NCBI GenBank assembly: GCA_033239005.1
Contig: BSQZ01000006.1
Coordinates: forward strand, 10,073,162 to 10,137,161
From: Lamellibrachia satsuma
Taxonomy: Eukaryota; Annelida; Polychaeta; Sabellida; Siboglinidae
Direction: 5' to 3'
Length of the DNA stretch: 64,000 nucleotides
Under the pieces are notes generated by a model. The model was not told where the DNA came from and ran no database searches. It saw only the letters and a program-made list of their open reading frames with translations. A program made the translations under genes and the position numbers. Positions 11,765 through 23,264 of this stretch are shown here, piece by piece; positions within the stretch are counted from its first letter, which is position 1; each line of letters starts with the position of its first letter.

Positions 11765-12400
11765 GTCAGGATGGGATCCACACATGACTAAGCCATGGAG
11801 CCTTAGCATAGAAGCCAAGTAATTATACTGGAATCCCTGCACACTTGACCAGATTACCAGACAGGATGGGATCCACACATGACTAAGCCATGGAGCCTTA
11901 GCGTAGAAGCCAAGTAATTATACTGGAATCCCTGCACACTTGACCAGATTACCAGACAGGATGGGATCCACACATGACTAAGCCATGGAGCCTGAGCATA
12001 GAAGCCAAGTAATTATACTGGAATCCCTGCACACTTGACCAGACTACCAGACAGGATGGGATCCACACATGACTAAGCCATGGAGCCTTAGCATAGAAGC
12101 CAAGTAATTATACTGGAATCCCTGCATACTTGACCAGACTACCAGGCAGGATGGGATCCACACATGACTAAGCCATGGAGCCTTAGCATAGAAGCCAAGT
12201 AATTATACTGGAATCCCTGCACACTTGACCAGACTACCAAGTAACACATGACTAAGCCATGGAGCCTTAGCATAGAAGCCAAGTAATTATACTGGAAACC
12301 CTGCATACTTGACCAGATTACCAGGCAGGATGGGATCCACACTTGGAGCCATAGTATAGAACCTCACTAATTATATTGGGAAACCTGCATCCTTGGCTAA
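11765..12400. repeat. 95-bp satellite, about 6.5 units
   Basis: The word gatgggatccacacatgac starts at 11770, 11865, 11960, 12055 and 12150, giving an exact 95-bp period. A sixth unit is shortened near 12235, and a seventh, degraded unit starts near 12329. The units are more than 95 percent alike by eye, which suggests recent expansion or gene conversion. Confidence 0.95.
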
Positions 12401-13772
12401 CAGGCAAACAATACGATCAGGTAATCCTGGTGGCCATGTGGTGCTATGAACAAGTGTGGACAATTTATAAAACTAGTGTTAATGTACTACGTATAACTCC
12501 AAATGAAAAAAAGTCCATGAAAGAAGGATAAAACATTATAATAATGTTATGCACGCAACATTAAAATAATTATTAGTGGAACGTCTTGGTAATTAAAAAA
12601 TACATGGGAAGTGACACACATTCAAGTTATAACACGTAATCTAGATTATAATGTTGTGTCTTTAAATGTTTCTTAAATGAGTCTTAAAAATTTTTTTTTC
12701 ACAAAAATCTTTACATTACTCTTAGCTGGAAAGTTTCGCTGGTCTAACTGTCAATGTCAAGATGATAATATTTTTTTCCAATGACAGTTTTTGGTTATGC
12801 AATTACAACGTACACAACATTTCTTCGAAAACCGCACGTATTTTTAGGGGGGGTTACAAATTCTACATGCGTTACGTTACCCTAAACAAAATAGCGTGAC
12901 GTACTTTATGGATTGCACCGGGGCCAAACCGGAAACATTTATGGACATCAACATTGGAATGAATAAGTAGAAACCTGCCCTGCAGTACATTCATCGGGCA
13001 TAAACAGAGGACATTCTACATGTTACTGTATACATTGCATACATGTGTAATACTGTATACTGGCAAATATTGAGTATTGAAACAAGCCAGTATATCAAAA
13101 TATATCAATTATATTCGTATCCATCAGTCACGTACATACATCGCTTGGGAATGACAGCGATGTTGAGCTCAGGGAAGCTGATCAGTTGAAATCGCTTACG
13201 CTTGATTGGTCACTACTTCGGACATGCAAGTCTTATGATCATTAGACCTATTCAAACGATACGATGTGTACTATTGTTACTCGAAAAGATAACTCAATCA
13301 ATCTAACATTTAACACAACATAATTTATTGCAAACAATGTAATAATTATAATGATCATAAAATGTACGCAAATGAAAAGTCAGTCAAGCACGTGTAATGA
13401 AATAAACCACACATATGCAACACGAACAATGTACGAACTCACCACTCCTAATATTGCCGAGTGACTGACAGACCTATCATCTACACTTGGGCGTGTCATT
13501 GTGAGATTCCCATATCAATAACAAGGGATAGTATATCTTATAAAAAGAGCATTTTATGCAACAACAACAAACTAATATAAATACATAGTGACAATTTCTC
13601 TTATAAATGCCATTTGACAACATGAACTGAATGGATACCTACCTTATTGTTTGATGACGCTATTAACTGCTTAGTATCACTTTTAGTCGCTAAACATGAA
13701 TGAGTGGCGCCTCTTTGTTTCCTACACTCTTTGTTTACATACTAAGGGAAAATAGAGTGGATTAAAACTGAC
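12401..13772. other. No gene recognised
   Basis: This is AT-rich sequence with no supported exon, repeat or RNA. It would lie 3' of the COR exon on the minus strand and may be intron. Confidence 0.45.
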
Positions 13773-13955
13773 CTTGATGTCATAGCGCGGCTGTTCCCGT
13801 CTCATGTCCATTCTCATGTCCACCTCCGTGGGAAGGAGGGAAGGGATGAGTTGGTTCTGGTTATTCCAAATGAGAGCCATCTCAAATGTTTTGAGCAGGT
13901 CAATGATGTAGGTCTTCATGTCATCAGCACTGAACGTGATGTTCTTGAAGAGGAC
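13773..13955 (-). CDS. Exon of a ROCO-family (COR domain) protein, partial
   Basis: An open 183-bp segment (61 codons) is bounded by an ag acceptor (ttttctgaag) and a gt donor (catcaag/gtcagt), in phase 0 on both sides. The translation contains MKTYIIDLLKTFEMALIW then NQNQLIPSLLPTEV. The pattern of a leucine-rich helix, a phenylalanine-centred turn and a following LIPSLLP resembles the C-terminal-of-Roc (COR) domain of ROCO proteins such as MFHAS1, DAPK1 or LRRK. ROCO proteins are GTPase-scaffold proteins in which COR mediates dimerisation. The Roc GTPase and kinase parts are not visible nearby. Assignment to the family is by motif shape only and could be wrong; the exon itself looks real. 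Confidence 0.6.
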
Positions 13956-14584
13956 CTTCAGAAAACGAGATGCGGCCGATGCAGACGGTCAACGCATACA
14001 ATGCCCAGTAATTACTTGCGTGGCATTGTGTTGTCTGGGTTTTCACTCGCCGTTGTCAATGCGAGCAAAGTTGTACAAGGTTTTGCTGTGTTCTGGCCCC
14101 TCCCTTGAATATCCTTTACTTCGCGTCTTACACCCATCGCTTGGTAACTTTTCTACCACATCACAAGGTCGGCGCCAGCCAATCAAAATTAATAAACATC
14201 TACGGACGATCCCATTACGTTGATATCCCTTTTACTATAATGTACCACGCCAAAAGCTAAAACATCATGGGTACGATTATTGCATAACCTGTTCATGCCC
14301 CATGCCTAACAATAAACTTCCAATGTGGGCTCCCACACAACACTTGGATACATTTATTGCATAACTTGTTGATGCCATCCGTCTATATGCACTCTAACAT
14401 TTACCTCCCAATATCAAAGAAAATAGTTCATATAATAGCAATTCGCAGAAATGCGACATTATGACATCTACCTGTATAAACACACAAAGTGGGGATAGGC
14501 AACAGCGATCCCATTGAAATGATCCTTGATATTGTTTACTCTCGGTCCACCGAAATTGTTTCTGGCTACCGCAGCACCTGTAAG
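13956..14584. other. No firm gene; one possible minus exon
   Basis: A 106-bp segment at 14472-14577 (minus) has good splice signals (ttcttacag acceptor, tatacag/gtagat donor). It lacks recognisable protein similarity, and its more natural frame does not match the phase of the COR exon. The rest shows nothing. Confidence 0.4.
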
Positions 14585-14905
14585 AAGACCTCAATTAAAG
14601 GTACGTTGGTATACAACACGCTATCCAGTCCTTGGGATTGTTCAACTTACTTAACAGTTCACCCCCTGGTACACATGTTCATTCAAACACCATCTCATCT
14701 TCTCCGGGAAGCATTCAGCCACGCTGCAATTATTGTGCGAAGACTATTCGTTCACATTTCCACCACCGTCTCTAGCTGGGTACTCATTTACAGCTGAGTG
14801 AACTGTGGTAAACTGGGGAACAAATTTGCCAAAGCTTTGATACGGCAGCAAGAGGATTTGAAGCCGGGTTGCTTCAGCTGCGAGTCTGGCGTTTTAACGC
14901 TGTGG
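14585..14905 (-). mobile_element. tRNA-derived SINE-like element, copy 1
   Basis: Read on the minus strand, a tRNA-like head with a B-box-like word is followed by a conserved body. The body contains CAAAGCTTTGGCAAA, TTCACTCAGCTGTAAATGAG and the end TGTTCAAC...CCCAAGGAC. At least five other copies of the same body occur in this window (17.5, 49.6, 50.6, 54.8 and 61.2 kb). Confidence 0.75.
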
Positions 14906-15182
14906 GTAGAAATATCATAAATCAATCCATTGTTCATATCTCTAAGGCATAGGCATATTGTAACGACACAGTCAAATATATGAAGTTTGTAACTTCTTAT
15001 GAATACACACCCAGACAAAAATTCACAATATATGTTTGAATAGTATACACAGGCATTGCAATAATCAAAGCATTTACTTACATCTACTGATTTGCATCTT
15101 TAACAAAGAACAACACAGTTGCCTTGCTAACCTTTCATGCCGACGCTTGTTGAGAGAAATCTTCAATTGATGCACTAGGGAA

Positions 15183-15262
15183 CATCCGGGAGGGGGAGGG
15201 AGTGGGAGGGAGGCGGAGAGGGAGGGAGGGAGGGGAGAGGGAGAGGGAGAGGGAGAGGGAGA
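15183..15262 (+). repeat. G-rich polypurine tract
   Basis: About 80 bp of gggaggg and gagagg words form an almost pure purine strand with many runs of three or more G. Such tracts can form quadruplex or triplex DNA. Confidence 0.85.
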
Positions 15263-15280
15263 AGAAAAGACTACGACACT

Positions 15281-15697
15281 GTGGTTCTGAAATTCCAACT
15301 CGCCGCTAACTATGTCTATCACCAGGGCGGCGTCGCGATAATCTCGCGCTATGTTTGCAGGCAGCTGTTGAAAATCGCCGAGGACGAGTGGGGCTTGCGT
15401 CTGTACGTCGGCGATCGCGACGACGTCGGCGCCTCGAAAATACGCGGATTCGACAACGACGACAAGGTGGTCGTAAGTTCGATGCGAGAGTTCATCGACG
15501 ACAGCGAACTACATGACAACGGCGCTCGGCAGCAGCAAACCGCTGCCCAAGTACATATTTGTCTTGTTCGACGTCATCCAATCTTCATCTATTCCCCGAC
15601 GGCTACAGCAACTGCTCTTACAAGATTCTGCCTCCAACCACTCCGACGTCTCTTTGATGCGAATCCATTACTGGTTTCGTTCCACGACACACGTTAG
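15281..15697 (+). pseudogene. GC-rich orphan reading frame, unassigned
   Basis: The 138-codon reading stands out because its composition is GC-rich with many CG dinucleotides, unlike the AT-rich surroundings. The first half (RLYVGDRDDVGASKI, then DNDDKVVVSSMREFIDD) looks coding. From about 15510 another frame (PLPKYIFVLFDVIQSS) looks more natural, suggesting a frameshift. Its composition resembles the Maverick-like relic at 30-36 kb, so it may be another virus-like fragment, but I do not recognise the protein. Confidence 0.35.
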
Positions 15698-15887
15698 ATG
15701 ATGTAAATAATATAACAAACAATCCATATTTTTTATATAGCATTCAACACTCCCAGACACGGACACCGCGTGCGATGCGATATCAATGTTGACTTCAGTA
15801 CCAGGATACACGGGTGTAACAAACACTGATGTGCAGACACGCTCCCCGCCGACGTTTAGTAATACCCACATGACGTGATCTGAGCTG

Positions 15888-17207
15888 GGGCCGGTTTCAT
15901 GTCGCCTACTTAGCGGCTAAGAAAGTTTACTTAGCACTAAGATGACTGTCTTATGAATTTACGCGTTTCATGTCATCTACTTAGACTACGCAGTGGGCGC
16001 AACACCCTACTTAGCCTGCGCCTCCTACCCCCGTGGCGTAAGTCAACTAAGTAGTTCTTAGGGACTTTCAAAATGGCGGCTCTCCGACAAGTACGTCGAC
16101 TAAATGAGGCAGCAAGATGAGGATTACGCTGGAATGGAGTGTTTAGAGACAAAACACACCCTTTCGAAATGTACGGTGATGTCAAGTGTTTAATAGGTAC
16201 CGTTTTTTGTCGTGATGACATCATAGACTTAGTCGATTTGACCGCTGACAACGTTTTAATTTCTATACAAAAAGGCTGGCTCACAGCAACGCTCCAAAGT
16301 CTTGTCGCCTTGCGCTTATTTGCGTGTACAATATAATAACTTTTAAGTGGTTGTCGGCGATTTTGTTTGGCATTAGCAACTAGCAAGGCAACAGTGTCTA
16401 AACCAGTCCACAGAATGGCTGCTTCGTTCGCCCGACTCGTATCGCGATACGTTCTCTTCCACGAACACTTGACACATCAGCAGGAATCCTCATTAAGGGT
16501 TGTAAAACCGCATCAGAGACTGGAACTGTCATTCATCAAGCTGTGAAGCAGACCGTTCACTGAAGATTTTGGATAAGAACATGGAAAACTGTATTCTAGT
16601 TGCCTACAAGCTACAGCGTTGACAACTGTGAATTTATAATGAATTAATAATTAATGTATTGAACTTTCATAAAAAAACCTTATGTACATTAATAAAATAA
16701 GTTGTGTTAATCAGACTGTGCTTTTCTTTTTGATAACTATAATACAATAATAAACACTGGAAGTCTGATAATTATTTGGACACTGACACTATTGAATGGC
16801 ATAGGCCTATTTGCTGACCTCCTTAAACGATGTATATAGCCGGCATAGTAAATAATAAGCAAACGCTTTCTGTTTCTTTCGCAGATTGGTCGCATTGTTC
16901 CTCAATTTATACTGTAAAATTGTGGCATGCTGCGAGTATTAACGCTGTCGACTGTGTCGCGTGCTTTCGCCATGTCACTAACGGGATTATGGGAAGGGGA
17001 ATCCCGGGGATTGCCCGTTGATAACGACTCATCTAACCACGTGATAGCCTTACGCGCAATCTTAGTTAAGAAATAGGTCAGGAGCGCTACATAAAACTCG
17101 ACTTGCTTAGTTTTACGCAACTACTTAGCTATGCAAAATTTTGAGTTTACGCACTGGCGTAGCGCTAAGTAACTGCGTAGTTTAAGTAGGCGACATGAAA
17201 CCGGCCC
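15888..17207 (+). mobile_element. Harbinger-type DNA transposon, internally deleted
   Basis: Both ends carry the same inverted terminal sequence of about 25 bp beginning GGGCCGGTTTCATG. The element is flanked by a CTG duplication at 15885-15887 and 17208-17210. A 3-bp target duplication and ends starting with GG are usual for PIF/Harbinger. The interior keeps only the N-terminal part of a Harbinger transposase; the DDE nuclease region is missing. Confidence 0.85.
16073..16490 (+). pseudogene. Harbinger transposase N-terminal fragment
   Basis: Starting at the ATG in caaaatggcgg, the reading shows MAALRQVRRLNEAA, an in-frame TGA at 16118, then NGVFRDKTHPFEMYGD and VALRLFACTI. After an apparent break the reading continues with SKATVSKPVHRMAASFARL. 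This order matches the N-terminal half of HARBI1-like transposases: the hydrophobic RDxxxPFExY segment and a helix-turn-helix SKATVS motif. The catalytic DDE portion is absent. The TGA replaces a position where an arginine codon differs by one base. It is non-functional. Confidence 0.8.
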
Positions 17208-17489
17208 CTGGTACGCCCATTGAGCTATACAGGCCTATGTTGCAACATTTGTTTTTGCGCGGTATATTATTTTGCTTTTCGTACTAATGTTAGCAGTAAG
17301 ATGCACGCATGAGGAAGCTACAGTGTAGTGCGAACCATGGCCATATTAAATATTGCTAAACACTTGTACTTGTCTGCATTAACAAATACACACTTTGATC
17401 CCCCCACGCTGCTTCCTCTCCCTCCCTCACTTCTTCTCTGCCCCTCACACACCCACCCACCCCGCGTCTCATTCTCCCCCCTCGAATGG

Positions 17490-17790
17490 GGCGTGGTAGC
17501 TTTCCGGATAGAACGTCAGGCTCTCAGTCGTGAAAACCCTAGTTTGAACCCTCTTGCTGCCGTTTCGAAGCTTTGGCAATTTGTTTCACCCAACATTGCC
17601 ACAGCTCATTCGTGTATAAATGAGTACCTGGCTATATGGAGTGGTGACTATACGTATGAATGATCTTCGTTCAATAAATGTAGCATGGGTGATTGATTCC
17701 CATAGAAGTCGAGATGGAGTTGGCATGAAAAGGTGTGCTAGGGGGTGAAGTGTAAAACACTTTGAACAGTACAAAGGACTGGATAAAATG
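17490..17790 (+). mobile_element. tRNA-derived SINE-like element, copy 2
   Basis: This is the only plus-oriented copy seen. A tRNA-like head contains an A-box-like GGTAGCTTTCCGGATAGAAC and a B-box-like TAGTTTGAACCC. The shared body follows (TTTCGAAGCTTTGGCAATTT, then CACCCAACATTGCCACAG), ending in ACACTTTGAACAGTACAAAG. Confidence 0.8.
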
Positions 17791-19880
17791 AAAATACTTT
17801 TCCTGCCTATCTGCCTGTCACCCTCCCATCGTGCGTGCGTGTGCGCGTATGAATCATATGTAAGGAGCGGTCCTATTCTGTCCACATTGAAGTCACACGT
17901 ACATTTACTACAGAACACTGAACGCATACCAACTGATGTGTGCTGTTGGTTTTTGTGTATAAATGTTTTGAGAAAATTTATGTAAACAGAACGATTACGT
18001 ATCCTCAATAGAACAACACGCATGTGTCGATACAATTAGGATACCGGAATAATAGAATAGAAATTGCGCTTCTAAGTGAGGATTACAACGTCATTCACGG
18101 CGTCGACAGGTGTCAAGGCGTGGTGCTACAAAAGATTATCTGATGGAAACAGGACACCGTCGTCCGTGCGCATGGACAATGCCTGTCGTGGTTTGTTGAT
18201 TACCTCAGCCAGCACAGACAAAATACCACAAGGGTTAATTCCTGCCCACCAGCCAGCATGCAGAGAGTTCTTGCATTTAACATGTCTTATATAACAATCC
18301 AAGCGAAGTTGGTGCTTCTGCTAATGAACCGACAATTGGCATACGGTGTACGGCCTATCGTGACTGAAGAACGATCAATTGGAGAAATATGGAGGAGTGT
18401 GCAAGATAGCATTTCGTGTGCTACATCGGTGTGTGTTGACTTGCATGTTATCTGTTTCAACATACGTTGTGTGTATATAGCACACACTGCGTGCTGCCTG
18501 TGGTGTTCTCTGTAAAATCTGATCTCATCTAAATATGTAGAAATGCATTGCGTTGACAGCCAGTCAGAAAAAATGGGTGAAGAAACAGATGATTCGAGAC
18601 AGCTACTATGAAAACAAAAGATGCATTATAAACAACGACTTTATGACTTAACAGAATGCGGAAGGTTTGTGTATAAACGTTATTTGGCTTTGTAAATAAA
18701 TAATATCTATACTACGGAGTAGACACATTTGATATGGTATTAATCTTGATACATATTTAGAGGATAGCTATACGAACCTTTCTGCTGGCATTGTATTCCT
18801 AAGGCATTGTTATGTAGGGTTATTGATAATAGTTACACGGCCGCCGTTGTAGTAGACGCCATCTTAGAGTGATCACTTCCGGCGCATGCGCATAATTTGC
18901 ACCACTAGATCTGCATAATTGAATATCAATAACATAGACTAGTAATATTATTTATGCATGTAATACACTTTGCTGCATTACAACATGAACTATGCCATAT
19001 AAGAAACATTCTAATCAATTAAATTGTTTAATTAGTAGTTGTTATGCCAGATAAATGTAAAGTGAACATGTTTCTAGAGGTCACACCACAAATTCAGCTC
19101 AAAAGGGTGTGAATACTATATAAACGGGTAGACGTGTTGTCATAATAGGTTGCAAGCTCAACATATAGGGATTGTCAGTAGTTGGGTGGAGGACTACAAT
19201 GGTCTGGGGGCCGACAAATCTCTCCCCTGAGAGCTGCTCGATAAGCAACCATAAGAGGCTCAGTGACTGTGGATTGGTCTCTCCAGCGACCGATAGGAGG
19301 TGCAACCAAATGGCAGATAATGCTAAGTGTCACTCACGTCATTGGACTCTTATTTTTTAAACAAAAGAACATCGATCATTACATATTCAGATTCAGGTTA
19401 TTATTCTCGATTCACATTAGTTGGTCAATCGGCATCAGTTTTATTGCCATCGTAGCAAACGTCTGTCAATCTGTAATCAATTACATGTAAATTATTATGT
19501 TGATGTCCTTCCTTGCATTTTAGTAAATCAATGCTTTCATTATATCACTCTACGTCACTCCCAAAACAAAAAGACTATATAATATTAGTGTTTTATGGCA
19601 CTCCAGCACACATGCAAATTTGTTCTCTTCGGAGAACAGCCAAGTGACACTGATAAGCTAATGGTTTCCACACGTTTTGATTTTTACTGTATTTCTCTAC
19701 ATGCAATTTAAAGCCTGACACATAAGGAAACGTCTTGTAACATATTGTGCACACCTAATCGATTGAAATAGACATGCAAAATTTACCCTACCAATAATAA
19801 CAAACTCGGAATAATATGCATTTAACTTTAACGTGCTGTCAGTCATCCAATGGAAGATATTGTGGAGACAATCCCGGAGC
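17791..19880. other. No gene recognised
   Basis: I find no exon with splice support and family similarity in this stretch. A GC-richer patch near 18840-18900 (ccatcttagagtgatcacttccggcgc) could be a transposon end, but no partner was found. Confidence 0.4.
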
Positions 19881-19884
19881 TAGT

Positions 19885-20205
19885 TTAGGAAGTGATTTGT
19901 ATATTGTGTAGCCAAAATAATATAGATCTGTGATTTATTAGCATACACTTGGTGATCCAAGTTGTGGCTTTGGATAACTGAGCCAAGTAGAGTAGTGTAG
20001 AGAGTGAAAAACCCTGAGGAACACTACGTGAAGTAGGGAGCGCAGCTGAGAAACAATTCGCTATCTTCATTCTTTTGTATCTATCAGTTAAATATTTTGA
20101 GAACCAGCTCTGTTCCAGATATGCCACACCACATTGACACACTTTTAATAAGTTGTCCTGTGACCAATGGTATCAAATGTGGCAGATAGCTTCAGCAAGG
20201 AAATG
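19885..20205 (-). pseudogene. LINE reverse transcriptase fragment
   Basis: On the minus strand a reading around FDTIGHRTT is followed, after a stop, by GVAYLEQSWFSKYLTDRYKR and then ALPTSRSVPQGFSLSTLLY. These are the palm motifs A and B of non-LTR reverse transcriptases, where FDxxDH and VPQGS are usual. Later sequence has LINHRSILFW where an ADD box would be. The fragment is about 100 codons and broken, and it does not match the CR1 copies elsewhere in the window. Confidence 0.8.
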
Positions 20206-20305
20206 GGCTCCTTTTATACACTGCCTGGACCCACTACCCAGTGTCTGGATCCAGTGTCTGGATCCACATGGTTCACTGAATGGTATAAATTCAGTCAACA
20301 CTTGA

Positions 20306-20425
20306 TCATTTGCTGTGTCGCCAGAACTGTCTGCACTGATTATCCTTAAACACTTCCAGGAGAAACCATGTGGCAATGTCTTCATTTTGTTGGACCCCCG
20401 ACTGTAACGGTATTTCTTCAAATAG
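20306..20425 (-). CDS. Possible terminal coding exon of the unrecognised gene
   Basis: After a pyrimidine-rich acceptor (tttgttttcag) 39 codons end in TGA. They contain LFEEIPLQSG and IATWFLLEVFKDNQCRQF. The reading looks like protein rather than repeat. It requires phase 0, whereas the exon at 20851-21024 ends in phase 1, so either an exon between them is unseen or the two are unrelated. It could be the C-terminal exon of the gene whose exons lie at 22.7-26.7 kb. Confidence 0.35.
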   Translation of the reverse strand, partial: LFEEIPLQSGVQQNEDIATWFLLEVFKDNQCRQFWRHSK

Positions 20426-20850
20426 CTGAAAACAAACAAACAAACATAAATTATAACATTTCCATCCATTAAATTTAACAAAGGTAACAATAAATACATT
20501 TGTATGTGGGCGTTTTCACTTTTGACAAAATGCACTTTGCCGCATAGTATTGAAACAATTGTAAAAAAATATTAATTCAGTTTAATTACCATACAAATTT
20601 TTAGGCTGAGCGGGATTGAGAGACTTTATATGAAACCGCCAATATTCTGTATATCTGGGCAGGGGTCTTTAAAAACAAAGGCGCTAAAATACAAATAGAT
20701 TGAACATGATATGTCTATCATGGTTTAATCAATCATAGCAAAAGCGAATTCATTCATTTTCCCCTAAATTAGCTAGGGAAACTCCAGCGCATGATCACAG
20801 AACAGAATGAACTAATAAAATCTAAATATATATATTCCTTGCTCACTTAC

Positions 20851-21024
20851 CATATGCTTCTGGGAACATCTCAGCGGATGGACACACAACAACTAACTCA
20901 ATTCTTCGTGGTGATGTCCACAGCTGACCCATTGTGTCTGGAATGGTATACACAGAAGTCGTCATTTCATCCTCCCACAGGCCAATAAATGAATGGGACA
21001 AATTATGTACAGTTTCTATTAATG
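20851..21024 (-). CDS. Candidate internal exon, function unknown
   Basis: The minus-strand reading contains FIGLWEDEMTTSVYTIPDTM and then TSPRRIELVVVCPSAEMFPE. It ends at a strong donor (catatg/gtaagtg). The acceptor is uncertain: the longest choice is the ggccag at 21025-21030, and a shorter one is at 20971. The frame stays open throughout. The protein family is not recognised. The exon is on the same strand as, and downstream of, the phase-linked exons at 22.7-26.7 kb, so it may belong to the same gene. Confidence 0.4.
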
Positions 21025-22688
21025 CTGGCCATGTGAATATGTTAAAAAACTAAATTTATAAATGTCTTGTCACACATAGTTAAATGCTTCCTTTTTTGTC
21101 TGAAGCAACCAATGTTGCATTTCAAAAATATATAATTCTAACTCGACCAAACATTAAATCTATATTACAGATAGGTATGTTACATAAGAACAATATCAAA
21201 ATGTAAATGAGCAACACATGTTGCATCATGGTGGAATGATAGGATAAACATTTGAAGCAGTATGCCGACGACCATGGGAGGATGCACATTTGCAGCAGTA
21301 AAAATACCCCAAAAAGCCATCTTGGTGCACCTTGGGGCAAGACAGTCACCCATATACCTGGAGCAACTCATTCCCCCGTGTTTTTAGTTCTGTCATATTT
21401 GATCACCCTGACAGTACATGGTAAAGTCAGTTTAGGTTGCCCAACCATGACATTGTGCTCTTTTGACTGCCGATTACAACAAACATACGTCATGCCTGGA
21501 CGATTCTGATCGAACAGAGCAACAAGTTGAATGTTAAGCCTCTAGAACTAACCATGCATAAAATGCCGAAATAGGGAGTTATGTACCATATTGGTTCGTC
21601 CATATAAATATGGACGAAACATTGCCTGAATAGTAATACATACATACACACATGCAAATATTAAGATAGTACACAGACTGTAATAGTTGTCAAGTAAAAA
21701 TGGAGTTAACACAAAAAATATACCTTCTAATTCATAAAATAAATAGCACTTTCCTCGACTCATTCTGGTGAAATGTTATAAAAGAGTTCCATGCACATAT
21801 TTGCACAGTGACTGGGTGTGGTAGTGTTTGAATGTTTAGTGACATTGTAAAATGCCTCCTTCCTTTGTTTACAGGTGTCACAATTCAGACTAATTAGTTA
21901 TCGTACTCAATATAATCAGGATGCATGTAATTCCAAAAATAATGCCCCGAACGTGGCGGTGTGCACAAGAGTTGCACGAGTCATGGTATATGTTTGCTGA
22001 CCCAGTCGCACAATCACGGAAAGGATTTTTTGCTAGTAATGCAGTGGCGTGACACGTGGTAAAAGTATAGCAATGTATGCTTCATATAAGTTAGCATCTC
22101 TCCTGATTGTATCCCTACCAATATTATCTGGAAAATATCTCATCATTAACTCCACGGACAATATTCCGGAAATACTGTTTATTAGACAATATCTCTTCAG
22201 AAGTATATCCTGGATATTGTTCTGCTAGTGCATTACACACAGAATGTCTGCAAATTGTCCAATTTCCGAGGTTAATTTCGGCTGTCTTTGCAGATGAATG
22301 CGTATAATTGAATTACGGTTAGTTGATACAGTAGTAAGTTATTATCACACCAGTGAAACATTTAATTTGCTGGCCCAGTAACTTGATTAAATACAAATTT
22401 TAAGGTGGCTCCTCGAATGTGAATGATTTCTTTTTCTAAATAAAAGTACAGTATTCTCCTTCACATAACGGGCGGATCCAGTTTAAGAAAAAAGGGGTGC
22501 CCAGTTTTCCAATCAAACACCAGCAACAGCAACTATAGTTATCCACATTTCCACACGGACAGTACTTTCTAGCACAGCACAGTGGAAGGTAAATACAAAA
22601 TTGAATTTTTTTATTACGTAGCCTAATATATTCTAATTTACTGAAATATCTAATTCTTGTAATTCTAGATCCTGTCAATGTGACTTAC
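21025..22688. other. Probable intronic sequence, no firm feature
   Basis: Several open readings near 21250-21400 look protein-like on both strands but lack a matching pair of splice sites in a compatible phase. I leave them uncalled. Confidence 0.4.
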
Positions 22689-22775
22689 CAAGTTGTTACT
22701 GTGGATATACTGAAGGTGTGGTTCCACCCTCTCTACTGAGATAACCTTGAACGATACCAAGGCCACTGAGCCGGG
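22689..22775 (-). CDS. Exon of an unrecognised gene (third of three linked)
   Basis: The exon begins after atcagcacacag and ends at a strong donor (aacttg/gtaagtc). It encodes 29 codons including SVALVSFKVISVERVEPHLQ and ends with IHSNNL. With this acceptor it begins and ends in phase 0, which matches the phase-0 end of the exon at 23146-23264. An acceptor 7 bp further upstream would also be possible but breaks the phase. The opposite strand also has an open reading here, with weaker splice sites. No family is recognised. Confidence 0.5.
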
Positions 22776-23145
22776 CTGTGTGCTGATCATGCCAAGGAAT
22801 CAGGTCACGTTCCACGTATGTACATGGTTGTACTCAGAGCACACTGCAAACACAGCAGTGAGCTAGTGATTCACTTTCCATTATTCATGCACCTGATACT
22901 GATATGCCGCGTCATATCAAAAGAAAGCTGGTATGATCATAATCAATGCTTCAATTTGGATTACTTAAAAAGAAAACCTAGCGTTTATTTGTATATTTTA
23001 TATAACTGTGGATGTCAGAGTATATGTGATTGATGGCCCACTGAAAATCATGCCATAAATGTGATATGGTCACCATCATGAAACAAAGCTTTTCCATGTA
23101 TATTTGAATATTTTCCCAAGAAATATACTTTGGAATTGGACCTAC

Positions 23146-23264
23146 CAGAGACGAGATGCTTCGCTGACAACATGTGTTTATGCTGGTGGGTACGGTGAAC
23201 GTCTGGAAGCGCTGTGGGCCCTGTCCCACTGACCCTGGGTGCTGCAGAATCACCTGCACAGCTC
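23146..23264 (-). CDS. Exon of an unrecognised gene (second of three linked)
   Basis: The exon is bounded by acceptor gacaatttcag and donor tcgtctctg/gtaggt. It is 119 bp: two bases completing a split codon, then 39 codons. The reading includes AVQVILQHPGSVGQGPQRF and FTVPTSINTCCQ. The split codon is completed exactly by the single base left at the end of the exon at 26518-26653, giving glycine. This phase agreement over 3.2 kb of intron is the main evidence that these are genuine exons of one gene. The intron contains a LINE relic and a minisatellite. Function is unknown; the segments look like an extracellular or beta-rich region rather than an enzyme core. Confidence 0.55.

Noticed and set aside
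11765..12400. Possible CRISPR-like array
   Set aside because: Units are contiguous 95-bp satellites without unique spacers, in a eukaryotic genome.
14472..14577. Possible minus-strand exon upstream of the COR exon
   Set aside because: Splice sites are good, but the frame compatible with the COR exon encodes an unconvincing Cys/Gln-rich peptide; left uncalled.
17490..17560. Possible tRNA gene (and similar heads in the other SINE copies)
   Set aside because: The sequences have tRNA-like boxes but no complete cloverleaf stems, and each is joined to the same SINE body.
21170..21420. Protein-like readings on both strands
   Set aside because: No pair of splice sites gives a phase compatible with the neighbouring exons.
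22700..22810. Plus-strand exon reading TKATEPGCVLIMPRNQVTFH
   Set aside because: It has a donor-like site but a poor acceptor, and the minus-strand exon here has a stronger donor and correct phase with its neighbour.
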